In this document: in pieces, positions 1-7,927 of the stretch
Numbering within the stretch: the first letter of the stretch is position 1
Layout of the letters: each line of letters opens with the position of its first letter
Source: Euryarchaeota archaeon UBA602
GTDB taxonomy: Archaea > Thermoplasmatota > Poseidoniia > Poseidoniales > Thalassarchaeaceae
Direction of reading: 5' to 3'
Length of the DNA stretch: 14,402 nucleotides
Assembly: GCA_002498455.1 (NCBI GenBank)
Contig: DAHO01000105.1
Coordinates: forward strand, 1 to 14,402
Translations under genes and position numbers: made by a program
Notes under the pieces: generated by a model
What the model saw: only the letters and a program-made list of their open reading frames with translations
Databases searched by the model: none
What the model was told of the DNA's origin: nothing

Positions 1-3000
1 CGACACTTGTACACGTTTGCCGACGGTTCATCTGAAGCCATTGCCATCTACCAATCCGGCACCCCCTCCAGAAATATCCAAGTCGCCATGCCAATCGGCG
101 CTGAAGTCACTGGAGCTGAAGTCACCATTTCGGGTGCATCCGCGACAGGGTGGAGCAGTATTACGGACACTTCAAGAGCGGACTGGAGTGAAGGAGATGC
201 AGATTATGTCGACACACAAGGGGACTCTGTAACGCTCTCCATGAAAGATAGCGAAAATTGGTTTGAATCCCACGATCTTGAGGCCTCTCCTTCGAGCACT
301 ACCGCTTGGTATGACAATGCATCTTTTGCCATACGTCAACCTCACACCACCAATGTCAGCGAAACTCGATTCAGTTCACAACGCTCTCTGGCTTCTGGGA
401 CTATGGCAACATACAATGGTGCAGCTTTCGTTTACAGAGACATGATTTTTGCATCAACCTGGGACTCCAATTCGGTAAAGAACAGTGTGAAGGTTCTGTT
501 CCATAGCAATGGCAGTCAAATGACAACAGGTCCCAATAACCAACCTCTCAAGCCTGATCTAGATCTCGGAACCTGTACAGTTCCGAACCTGGCAAGTACT
601 TGGCAAGCATATGGTTGGAGAGATTGGGCAGTCACTGACGATGAGCGTGTTTTCGGCATCATTTCTTCATACCGCGGCCAAAATGCCGTTCAGTATCATC
701 GAATCGTTGAATGGGATATCAAACATCCTCTAGCTTGGAAATGCATTTCCTCATATGATGTCAGTAGCGGCGGTTATGGTGATTACACTGCAATATCCTA
801 CGATCGCACTCGGGATACCGTTTGGGTCAACCATGGTGTGCGAAAATCGGTCATTCAGTACGAGTTTGATGGTGCTGGAGGCTTTGAACGAAACAGCACG
901 GATTACTACACCTACTTCATGTCCTCCGGACAAGTTCGGGGCATGTCTGTTCACGGTGATTTGTTTTGGTTCAGAACTTATCAGTCTTGGAGTTCTGACA
1001 ACTTAGAGTGTTTTGCAATTACAGGTGACGCCGGCAGTGTACTCACTAAGCAAACTGGGAGCGTTACCATTTCTGCCAATGGTTACGGTATGGATTACGA
1101 TGGACAGCGTCTGAACACTCTAGACCACTACTCGTGGACTCAGGGTCAACGTTACCGGGAATACGGTAGTGGAATCACTTACTTGATTACAGCTCAGCCA
1201 GGAACCTCCATCTGGGTCAGTGAAACGTTGGAGGTGGATGAGGAAATCGTCGCCGCAAACATGGAGGTTTCTTGGTCAACGAGTGCGGCAGGTGACCGCG
1301 TCGAATATTGGATCAGTGCCGACGGTGGGACTCATTGGGTCTCCGTGACCAACAACGAAACAGTACACTTTGATCATCCTGGGACTGAATTGAAGTGGAA
1401 GGTGCAATTGGTCGGTACGACTGCCGTTTCTTGGTGGGTTTCAATTAATCATGCCACTGAATACGATGGTGCTGGGGAATGGACGTCTCCAACACTTCAG
1501 ACGGGTACTCAAGTGGGGAAAATGCGTGCAACTTGGACAGACGATACACCCACAAACACTGGAGTCTCCGTTCTGATTTCGAATGACAACGGACAGAATT
1601 GGGTACAGGCGCTGAACAATGTTGAAGTCGATTGGGGCACGAGTGTTGGCAATCAACTCATCTACAAAATCGCCCTGAATACGTCGGATTCCACCGTCTC
1701 TCCTGCACTGGATGAATTGACTTTGCACTTTGAGGAAGGTTACCCTAGTGCTGTTCGCATTGACATTGGAGACGATGGTCAAGATGAGTACATCGGTACG
1801 GGTGGTCTGCAAGATCCAATTATTGTCAGCGGACAAAGTTTGGTCGATGCTTTGAATGCTGAAATCCCTCAGAATGGTGAAGGGACTGTGAATATCACAT
1901 TCACTATTCGGGCAGGCAGCCCGGGTCGAATCCGTCTCTCGGATTTGGATATCACCTATCGCTATCAGACCCGTGTCATCAGCGCATCACTGGACGGTGG
2001 CATGCTGGTACCAGATGGTGTCGATAGAATCTTGGTCACTCAATTGGCGATTGGTGATGATGCAAGCATGTTACAGCGCGTTGATGTCACACTCGGCTCA
2101 TCCCATGGTGAAGATCCAGTTTTGCGATGGAATGCTGGAGATTCATGCTCCGAGTTATCTGATCCTGGAAATATTGTGCGTTTTGATTTTGGCAATTGTA
2201 CTTCAGTGGCCAGTGCAGGTGATATCGTCAGTATCCGTATGCCGATTCAGTCTGAATGGGAGTGGGATGATGAAACCTCAACCGAAGCCAACATCAGTGT
2301 TGTCGACGATCTCGGATTGGCCGTCAATAGCTACGGAACTGAGAATTTAGGCTTGCGAATTGAAAATGATATCCAGTTATTGGACATGAAGGCGTTTGAT
2401 GAGGCCGGTCGGGAACTGTTGCCCTATGATTGGATGCGAGGCGGTACCAATCTCACATTTACAGGGACAATCGCCTTTGAAGGTACGACCCTGTCTCCAC
2501 AGGCAGGCCAATTCTATCTTGAACTCACAGGGGAAAACCTCACTCAGGATGGCCAGCCCATGGGTGATTCGCAATCCTTCATTTTCGAAGCCAATCCTGC
2601 ATTTGGACAGTATTACATGACTCTATTGACACCTTTACAATCGAGTCAAGGTGGCATGTTGTTCCAAGTGTCGGCAACATCATTGCCAAATGGTTCAACA
2701 TTCATCAATCCGAATTTCAACACGATGCGAATTGTGCTTGATGGCAACAGCCCACTCGTCATGGGTGCAACGCCTGAAGATGGTATCGAGGTCCATGCTG
2801 GTAGTCAACCCGTCAGTGTAGTCATTGAGGATTCAGTCGACCCTCCCGTCGAAATCACATTGCACTACTGGGTTGAATCACAAGACGATTTGAATTACAA
2901 TCTCCTGCCCGATGCCAATGAGTATCGAACATCATTATTGCGTTCACCTGAGAATTTACCGGGTGGAATCAATATTTTCAATGGGATCATTGATGATAGT

Positions 3001-5358
3001 TCAAATGAGCACGGTGAGAAGGTCTCGTTCTATGTGAGTGGGACGGACCAACAAAACAACGTTCTCGCTCGAGGAGGCGGTCCTGTATGTCCCGACGTAC
3101 CCACCCCCTGCGGGATTGGTTCGACCATCACTCCAAATTGGGATGCCGACTTGGTCACATATTGGATACGAGAAGAATTCTCTCCAGTGATTGAATCTGA
3201 CAACTCCACGATTCTAGGACACGATGACAAGTCTCCATTGCATCCGGGGACTGAGTACATCGCACGTTTGCTCATCGGTGATGGGAATGGTTGGCAAGAC
3301 ATCCAGTCAGTACACCTCTCCTTGGTCGAGAATTTTGATGATGAAAGGGCCTCGATTTGGGCCAACTTTACACCCACCGAATCCGGACATGAGATGCATC
3401 TTGAATCCGGTAGTACGGCAGTTGCTGTGTCAAATCTCTACAGTTCATATTCAACAGAACCGACCAATAGCAGCATCCTGTATCTCGACATTCGATTCCA
3501 GCTCACTTGGTGGTTCCCCGAGGAATTTGACACCAATGGAGACGTTTTGTTTGTCCCGATTGTCAAAGTAATCGATTGGCCTTGTGATTTGAATACTGAC
3601 GTTCCTTGTTTTGAGGACACTGGTGGAATGGCTTACGATGAATGGAGTCTGGACAATGATTTACGATTCGACATGGTCCCCGGTCACTTCACGGCTACGG
3701 ACTTGGCTACGGGCCGTAATTTGTACCGACCCGGCGAAGACCCTGAGTTGATCGCGGCCGGACAAGTGGTTCGAATTGGCGGTCGAATCTTGTTTAGCGA
3801 AGATTCTACACCCGCACCTGAAGGTGCTTTCGACATTGTTGTCGGTGACTTGGAGCGTACGTGGTCAGCGGTTCCCAGAGAAGGAGGCGACTTTACACTC
3901 GATATTTTGGTCCCCAATGTCCGAAGTGGTGGCCTTGATATGTACGCCAGTTTGCAGAATCTACCGGGTTTGGCTGATGATACCACCAGTCAACAACCTC
4001 GCATACAGTTGGTCGTTGACGGAACGCCTCCTGAAATCCGCTCTATTGGACCTTCGGGAGATGTTCGACTTAGCGATACGTCCCAGCTGCCTGTAAGTCT
4101 CCATGTTTCTGATGAGCACGGATTTGATACAGATCGGCCCGCCGAAATCCACTGGCGAATCCGAGCCGGGACCAGCGAAATCTCAAGAGGCAACCAGCCG
4201 TTCCAACAAGGTACTCCGATTGGGGCAGATTGGAGTTGGGAGGGCCTCATGGATCTGACTGATTCAGGTTCGATTGAGTTGTTGCCTGGATACATCGTCG
4301 ATGTTTGGATTACAGGTTCAGATGAAGCGGGCAACCCCTACCTGGCAGAGAACAATACCGAACATACGCCGTTAACACAATGGCGTTTAATCCGCGTTGG
4401 TCCAGACATCAACCTACGTGATGAACCCACCTCGATTTATTGGGAAAACCCTTCTCCAGTTGGTGGACAAACTGCGAAACTGTTGATTCAAGGTGTCAAT
4501 GAAAATGATCAATCAGGTGAAATCACATTTGTTCTGCTTGAAGAAGTTGAGACAGGTCGTTGGATTGAAGTGACCGGTATCGAAACTTCGGTCCAACTTG
4601 AGCCAATGGCCAACTGGTCTGTGGTGTTGGATTTGCCAACCGAGCCGGTGGAAGAAAGCGAGATTCATCGCTACCAATTGATTGCAAGGGATCGTCATAT
4701 TGACATTGATTGGGTCACAATTGAGCCGATTGAAGTCAAGCCTTACACCGCCCGAGATGGCGAGGCTCTTTCTCAACAAATCGACGAATCCAGTGGGTTG
4801 TTTGTATTGTACATCATCGCCGTTGCATCATTGTGTTTCGGAGTATCCATGCTGGTCCTGTATCGGCGTGAAAAACAAGCAGTCGTTGATGAGCAAATTG
4901 AGTCCATGGATCAGTCCGAACAAGCAGATCAGTCATTGGCTACGATTCCACCACCCGCAGGGTTTGAGGACATGCCACCACCAAATCCACTTCCGCCGCC
5001 TGGTTTCGAAAGTGCGCCATCCCCAGTTACTCCGATGCCACCACCGGGTTTCGAAAGTACGCCACCTCCTGCAACTGAAGTCAGCGTTCCATTGGATTTC
5101 AACGACAGTGTGTTCTCTCATATTGTATCAACCAACGGTATCCATGATGGGGCCTCTTTCCTTTCATTCGCTAGGCATTTCGATGCAGATGGAAACGGCT
5201 ACCTTCGTCAGAGTGAGTTGAATCGTGCGGCCTCGGAATATATTGCCGCAGGTCACAATCAACCGGCCTCCAACAGCGCATTTTCTGATGAGCAGTTATT
5301 GTCAGCAGGCTGGACTCAAGAACAAATTGACGTCGCTCGCTCATCTGGACAGATTTAG
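1..5358 (+). CDS. Giant surface-anchored beta-rich protein with cytoplasmic proline-rich/EF-hand tail (5' partial)
   Basis: The frame is open from the window's first base and shows no signal peptide, so the true start lies upstream; at least 1785 residues are visible. Residue numbers count from nt 7. Residues about 1-400 are beta-rich with propeller-like Trp/Tyr/Asp segments. Two similar modules follow (about 405-480 and 500-578), each with an 'IS.D.G..W' core. Next comes a module containing 'DIGDDGQDEY', then a long run of Ig-like strands. A single hydrophobic helix at about 1598-1620 is followed by YRREK, so the large part should be outside and the C-terminus inside. The tail has three proline-rich repeats, an EF-hand-like loop (D1726, D1728, N1730, Y1732, E1737) and a closing 'GWTQEQI' motif. 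This architecture resembles giant secreted proteins of Marine Group II archaea; adhesion or polymer binding is a guess. The next gene starts 12 bp downstream, suggesting one transcript. Confidence 0.85.
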   Translation, partial: RHLYTFADGSSEAIAIYQSGTPSRNIQVAMPIGAEVTGAEVTISGASATGWSSITDTSRADWSEGDADYVDTQGDSVTLSMKDSENWFESHDLEASPSSTTAWYDNASFAIRQPHTTNVSETRFSSQRSLASGTMATYNGAAFVYRDMIFASTWDSNSVKNSVKVLFHSNGSQMTTGPNNQPLKPDLDLGTCTVPNLASTWQAYGWRDWAVTDDERVFGIISSYRGQNAVQYHRIVEWDIKHPLAWKCISSYDVSSGGYGDYTAISYDRTRDTVWVNHGVRKSVIQYEFDGAGGFERNSTDYYTYFMSSGQVRGMSVHGDLFWFRTYQSWSSDNLECFAITGDAGSVLTKQTGSVTISANGYGMDYDGQRLNTLDHYSWTQGQRYREYGSGITYLITAQPGTSIWVSETLEVDEEIVAANMEVSWSTSAAGDRVEYWISADGGTHWVSVTNNETVHFDHPGTELKWKVQLVGTTAVSWWVSINHATEYDGAGEWTSPTLQTGTQVGKMRATWTDDTPTNTGVSVLISNDNGQNWVQALNNVEVDWGTSVGNQLIYKIALNTSDSTVSPALDELTLHFEEGYPSAVRIDIGDDGQDEYIGTGGLQDPIIVSGQSLVDALNAEIPQNGEGTVNITFTIRAGSPGRIRLSDLDITYRYQTRVISASLDGGMLVPDGVDRILVTQLAIGDDASMLQRVDVTLGSSHGEDPVLRWNAGDSCSELSDPGNIVRFDFGNCTSVASAGDIVSIRMPIQSEWEWDDETSTEANISVVDDLGLAVNSYGTENLGLRIENDIQLLDMKAFDEAGRELLPYDWMRGGTNLTFTGTIAFEGTTLSPQAGQFYLELTGENLTQDGQPMGDSQSFIFEANPAFGQYYMTLLTPLQSSQGGMLFQVSATSLPNGSTFINPNFNTMRIVLDGNSPLVMGATPEDGIEVHAGSQPVSVVIEDSVDPPVEITLHYWVESQDDLNYNLLPDANEYRTSLLRSPENLPGGINIFNGIIDDSSNEHGEKVSFYVSGTDQQNNVLARGGGPVCPDVPTPCGIGSTITPNWDADLVTYWIREEFSPVIESDNSTILGHDDKSPLHPGTEYIARLLIGDGNGWQDIQSVHLSLVENFDDERASIWANFTPTESGHEMHLESGSTAVAVSNLYSSYSTEPTNSSILYLDIRFQLTWWFPEEFDTNGDVLFVPIVKVIDWPCDLNTDVPCFEDTGGMAYDEWSLDNDLRFDMVPGHFTATDLATGRNLYRPGEDPELIAAGQVVRIGGRILFSEDSTPAPEGAFDIVVGDLERTWSAVPREGGDFTLDILVPNVRSGGLDMYASLQNLPGLADDTTSQQPRIQLVVDGTPPEIRSIGPSGDVRLSDTSQLPVSLHVSDEHGFDTDRPAEIHWRIRAGTSEISRGNQPFQQGTPIGADWSWEGLMDLTDSGSIELLPGYIVDVWITGSDEAGNPYLAENNTEHTPLTQWRLIRVGPDINLRDEPTSIYWENPSPVGGQTAKLLIQGVNENDQSGEITFVLLEEVETGRWIEVTGIETSVQLEPMANWSVVLDLPTEPVEESEIHRYQLIARDRHIDIDWVTIEPIEVKPYTARDGEALSQQIDESSGLFVLYIIAVASLCFGVSMLVLYRREKQAVVDEQIESMDQSEQADQSLATIPPPAGFEDMPPPNPLPPPGFESAPSPVTPMPPPGFESTPPPATEVSVPLDFNDSVFSHIVSTNGIHDGASFLSFARHFDADGNGYLRQSELNRAASEYIAAGHNQPASNSAFSDEQLLSAGWTQEQIDVARSSGQI
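4948..5082 (+). repeat. Three in-frame 45-bp proline-rich repeats
   Basis: Three copies begin at 4948, 4993 and 5038, an exact 45-bp (15-residue) period, and encode PPPAGFED, PPPGFESA and PPPGFEST cores. The 27-bp cores at 4993-5019 and 5038-5064 differ at only four positions, so this pair looks like a recent duplication; the first copy is more diverged. They lie in the predicted cytoplasmic tail of the surface protein, between its membrane helix and its EF-hand-like loop. Confidence 0.85.
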
Positions 5359-5359
5359 T

Positions 5360-5365
5360 GGGTGG
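5360..5365 (+). promoter_or_regulatory. Possible ribosome binding site deciding the start of the 159-aa protein
   Basis: GGGTGG, a partial match to the purine-rich Shine-Dalgarno consensus, ends five bases before the ATG at 5371. It favours that ATG over the in-frame GTG at 5362, which lies inside the motif. Confidence 0.35.
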
Positions 5366-5370
5366 CATCC

Positions 5371-5850
5371 ATGTCAGAGGATTTGCCACGAATTCCAATC
5401 CCGGGCCCGGAGGCGGAAACCACAGAAAAGATGGTATTCCTTCAGGAACAAATCGTCAATTTTCTTCGTCAGTACTCTATGCCTTTGCTTGAGGTATCAT
5501 TGGTTTTCTCAAAATACACTCGACAGTTGACAGATGCATTGGAAGTTCAGGCCAGAGCTCTAGGAGAATCCTTGCCCGCCATACTATCCGAGCCTTGGCC
5601 AATCCTTGGTGAACAAGATGGAGAATCCACTCAAGGCCCACCCTTGGAGACCCTACTGGGCAATCTGGACGATGACCGGATGGATATCCTTGATACGATT
5701 CTTCGATCCGCGATGAATGCAACTGAGATACCATTGGTAGACGCATTGATGCAGTTGCGACAATGGGAGCATTTGGCGCGCAACCAACTTGCAAGTGCCA
5801 AAGGTGCAGGCCAATTGTTCTCCCCAATGGAAATCCCTGATGACTGGTAA
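5371..5850 (+). CDS. Hypothetical helical protein linked to the surface-protein gene
   Basis: I do not recognise this 159-residue protein. It has no signal peptide, no membrane helix and no cysteine. After a Pro-rich start (PRIPIPGP) it is predicted to be mostly amphipathic helix, with an acidic linker in the middle (around GEQDGEST) and a second helical block ending in a short acidic tail (PDDW). An in-frame GTG at 5362 would add three residues; the ATG is preferred because a GGGTGG motif sits five bases upstream. It starts 12 bp after the stop of the giant surface protein, so the two are probably co-transcribed and this could be a cytoplasmic partner of that protein's tail, which is inference only. 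Its TAA directly abuts the stop of the opposing gene. Confidence 0.7.
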   Translation: MSEDLPRIPIPGPEAETTEKMVFLQEQIVNFLRQYSMPLLEVSLVFSKYTRQLTDALEVQARALGESLPAILSEPWPILGEQDGESTQGPPLETLLGNLDDDRMDILDTILRSAMNATEIPLVDALMQLRQWEHLARNQLASAKGAGQLFSPMEIPDDW

Positions 5851-6234
5851 TCAATTGACCAATTCGAGGGCTCGACGGTGATTCTCTGCATCAGAGACCG
5901 CAACCATTGCGACTCGATATGCGTCAATGATTGACCATGCCCAAAGTACCGGCCAAAGAATGATTGTTAGACCAAGCGGTAGTTGAAGCAACATCCAATC
6001 AAAGCCTTTCTGATGCTGTCGATTAAAATGCTGACCTAGGAAAACGAACGGGACTGCTGCGAGTACTCCTGCGACCAGTGGTTTGAGTGAGCCCCATGCC
6101 CCAACACCTGCGGTTAATTCGGTCCAGATAAGCCGTACGACTCCGAGGATATTTCGAAGCCTCCCACTGGAGGACTCATCCGTAGACAAGGTGACGACCA
6201 AGTCCTCTTCTTCAGTCCCCATGTTCTCCCTCAT
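5851..6234 (-). CDS. Small membrane protein of unknown function (127 aa)
   Basis: No family recognised. An acidic N-terminus (about residues 1-20) precedes two or three hydrophobic segments, at about 50-69 and 80-104, followed by a short hydrophilic tail (about 110-127). The second segment ends in WSIIDAYR, a helix-end pattern seen in small uncharacterised prokaryotic membrane proteins. Two ATG starts compete: 6234, with GGAG three bases upstream, and 6222, with GGGAG three bases upstream; the longer form is given. The gene lies 42 bp downstream of another small membrane-protein gene on the same strand, so the two probably form an operon. Its TGA stop (5851-5853) abuts the TAA of the convergent gene with no base between them. 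Confidence 0.65.
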   Translation of the reverse strand: MRENMGTEEEDLVVTLSTDESSSGRLRNILGVVRLIWTELTAGVGAWGSLKPLVAGVLAAVPFVFLGQHFNRQHQKGFDWMLLQLPLGLTIILWPVLWAWSIIDAYRVAMVAVSDAENHRRALELVN

Positions 6235-6276
6235 CCTCTCCTAGCGGTTCACCCTGTTCAATCCTATCCCTACTTG

Positions 6277-6831
6277 TTATGACCATCCACCGGGTCTGTC
6301 GACAATACGGTTTGCATTTCCAATGACCCGCGACCATTGGATTGCAACTAGGATATCTAAGGCCACGATGACCCACAATACGTAGTGGAATGGGATGCCT
6401 GAACGCGTCGCGATACTCGTATCATCAAGAGTGAATTGTATTGCGATGACGGCTGTCAGGCCGGCGGCCACAACGATGGTCCACATCCTCCTTTTCCTAG
6501 AAAATACACTTTGTTCCTCAAAAGTCTCTGGCAAGATTCGCATGCCCAACACAACGCGTAGCCATACCGGCAATAAGCGTCGGAAATTGTTGAGGGATTG
6601 TGAACACAGCCACAGGCCGAATCCCGCTCCTAGCAAAATACCGATTCGACGATCAAAGCCACCGTTTTCGATTGCATCGATGGCGGCAGTGATGAACGCG
6701 CTAGCGCCGGCAGCATAAGTGAGTGCATCTGCAAGAATGAGACTTGCATCGGCTCCATCTCGACCCGATTGGTCCTCGAAACGCGCCATACTATCTTGGC
6801 GAGCCTTGAGTTCCAATTCCATCTCGTCCAT
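6277..6831 (-). CDS. Four-helix membrane protein of unknown function
   Basis: This 184-residue protein has a charged N-terminal helix (about 1-25, rich in Glu, Lys and Arg) and four predicted membrane segments at about 31-53, 61-80, 116-135 and 148-167. The cytoplasm-facing loops appear basic (RRLLP, SRKRR). No catalytic motif or known family is recognised. The frame stays open to a GTG at 6915, but that start would run 23 bases into the oppositely oriented Pcp-Nudix gene, whose conserved N-terminus is certain. The ATG at 6831 is preferred, and an A/T-rich box lies 24-30 bases upstream of it. Probably co-transcribed with the 127-aa membrane protein 42 bp downstream. Confidence 0.65.
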   Translation of the reverse strand: MDEMELELKARQDSMARFEDQSGRDGADASLILADALTYAAGASAFITAAIDAIENGGFDRRIGILLGAGFGLWLCSQSLNNFRRLLPVWLRVVLGMRILPETFEEQSVFSRKRRMWTIVVAAGLTAVIAIQFTLDDTSIATRSGIPFHYVLWVIVALDILVAIQWSRVIGNANRIVDRPGGWS

Positions 6832-6854
6832 GAACCGTTGGCTGATTCCACATC

Positions 6855-6861
6855 CATAATT
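6855..6861 (-). promoter_or_regulatory. Candidate TATA box for the four-helix membrane protein
   Basis: On the minus strand this reads AATTATG and sits 24-30 bases upstream of the ATG at 6831, the spacing expected for a leaderless archaeal transcript. The match to the archaeal TATA consensus is modest and the call rests mainly on position. Confidence 0.3.
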
Positions 6862-6892
6862 GCTATGTCCGTCAAGCCATCGTTTCAATGCA

Positions 6893-7927
6893 ATGAAGAC
6901 CCGAATTTGGCTCACCGGGTTCGAACCGTTTGGTTCGCATGCGGAGAATCCTTCTCAAGCATTGGTCGAGCATTTACTTGAAACACAACATGTTCAACAG
7001 CTTGTTTCAACACCTCCTTACGGTCTGGAATCTGAGCAGGTTGAAGTCCAGTTCAATGGTCGAATTTTGAGTGTCGATGAAGAGGGGAGTCGTCGCAGCC
7101 TTGAGCAGTTTGGAGATTTCGATGCGATCATTCACGTAGGGTTGAACGAAAATGCTGAGAAGATCCGTTTGGAGATGTGTGCAATCAATGAGTGTGATTT
7201 CAGAATCCCTGACAATCAGGGGAGAATGATACAGCAATCCTTCGTTGAGGATTCTGGACTGCCATTGCTTCACACTACCATTCACCGTCCTTCAATTGAG
7301 GCAGCGTTCAAAGACAATGATTTGGTCGAAATCAGTGAGGACTGTGGACGATTTGTTTGCAACGAAACTTACTACCGAACTCTGAACCATATTCAATCCA
7401 ATGACTTGCAAAGGCGTGGTCGTCCAATTCCCGCAGTTTTTGTTCACATTCCTGCATTCGATTTTGTCCCATTAAGCAGACAATTGGAGGTCTTGCTGGA
7501 ACTGTCTGCACGTATTTCACAAAAGCCTGTGGTACAAGTTGTTGGAGGCGTTTTGGTCAACGATCAAGGTGAAATTTTGGCCTGCAAACGTTCTGTAAAT
7601 CAGGTAATGGGTGGACATTGGGAGTTTCCTGGTGGTAAGGTCGAAGCTGGAGAAACCACAAGCATGGCACTGGAGAGAGAATTGTTTGAGGAACTGGGTA
7701 TTCAGGCCCAAGTGGGCCGATTTATCGACAAGATTGTGCACGATTATCCTTCGATGATTGTCAGTATCGATTTTTTCCAGTGCAGTTCAGATGCCAAAGT
7801 GTATTCCCAGAATGCACACGATGATTTCCAGTGGGTTGATGAGGAATCAGCCGCTAATCTGAATTGGCTTCCAGCCGATGTTGACTTTGTTCAAGGATTG
7901 ATTGATCGCGGCTTTTCTTCAATTTAG
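6893..7927 (+). CDS. Pyroglutamyl-peptidase I / MutT-like Nudix hydrolase fusion
   Basis: One 344-residue chain carries two enzymes. Residues about 1-208 are peptidase family C15 (Pcp), which removes N-terminal pyroglutamate from peptides. The signature TGFEPFG (8-14) with following NPS is present, as are IPDNQG (105-110) and all three catalytic residues by motif: Glu94 (IRLE), Cys156 (FVCN) and His185 (FVHIP). Residues about 212-340 are a MutT-like Nudix hydrolase with a complete box: Gly248, Glu254, then Arg262-Glu263-Leu264 with Glu266, Glu267 and Gly269. The preceding GGHWEFPGGK and a late WLPAD match MutT and CTP-pyrophosphohydrolase types that clean oxidised or modified nucleotides. The linker is only a few residues. 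The ATG at 6893 gives the canonical N-terminus; an upstream in-frame TTG is unlikely. The TAG overlaps the opposing UPF0201 stop. Confidence 0.9.
   Translation: MKTRIWLTGFEPFGSHAENPSQALVEHLLETQHVQQLVSTPPYGLESEQVEVQFNGRILSVDEEGSRRSLEQFGDFDAIIHVGLNENAEKIRLEMCAINECDFRIPDNQGRMIQQSFVEDSGLPLLHTTIHRPSIEAAFKDNDLVEISEDCGRFVCNETYYRTLNHIQSNDLQRRGRPIPAVFVHIPAFDFVPLSRQLEVLLELSARISQKPVVQVVGGVLVNDQGEILACKRSVNQVMGGHWEFPGGKVEAGETTSMALERELFEELGIQAQVGRFIDKIVHDYPSMIVSIDFFQCSSDAKVYSQNAHDDFQWVDEESAANLNWLPADVDFVQGLIDRGFSSI

Noticed and set aside
1441..1836. 131-codon open frame on the minus strand
   Set aside because: It lies wholly within the giant surface-protein gene, and its translation has no recognisable domain or membrane segment; treated as an antisense shadow.
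4682..5221. 179-codon open frame on the plus strand
   Set aside because: It is the +1 frame of the surface protein's tail; its His/Leu/Arg-rich composition reflects the proline repeats read out of frame.
6832..6915. GTG-start extension of the four-helix membrane protein
   Set aside because: It would overlap the well-defined Pcp N-terminus, while an ATG at 6831 has a properly spaced A/T-rich box.
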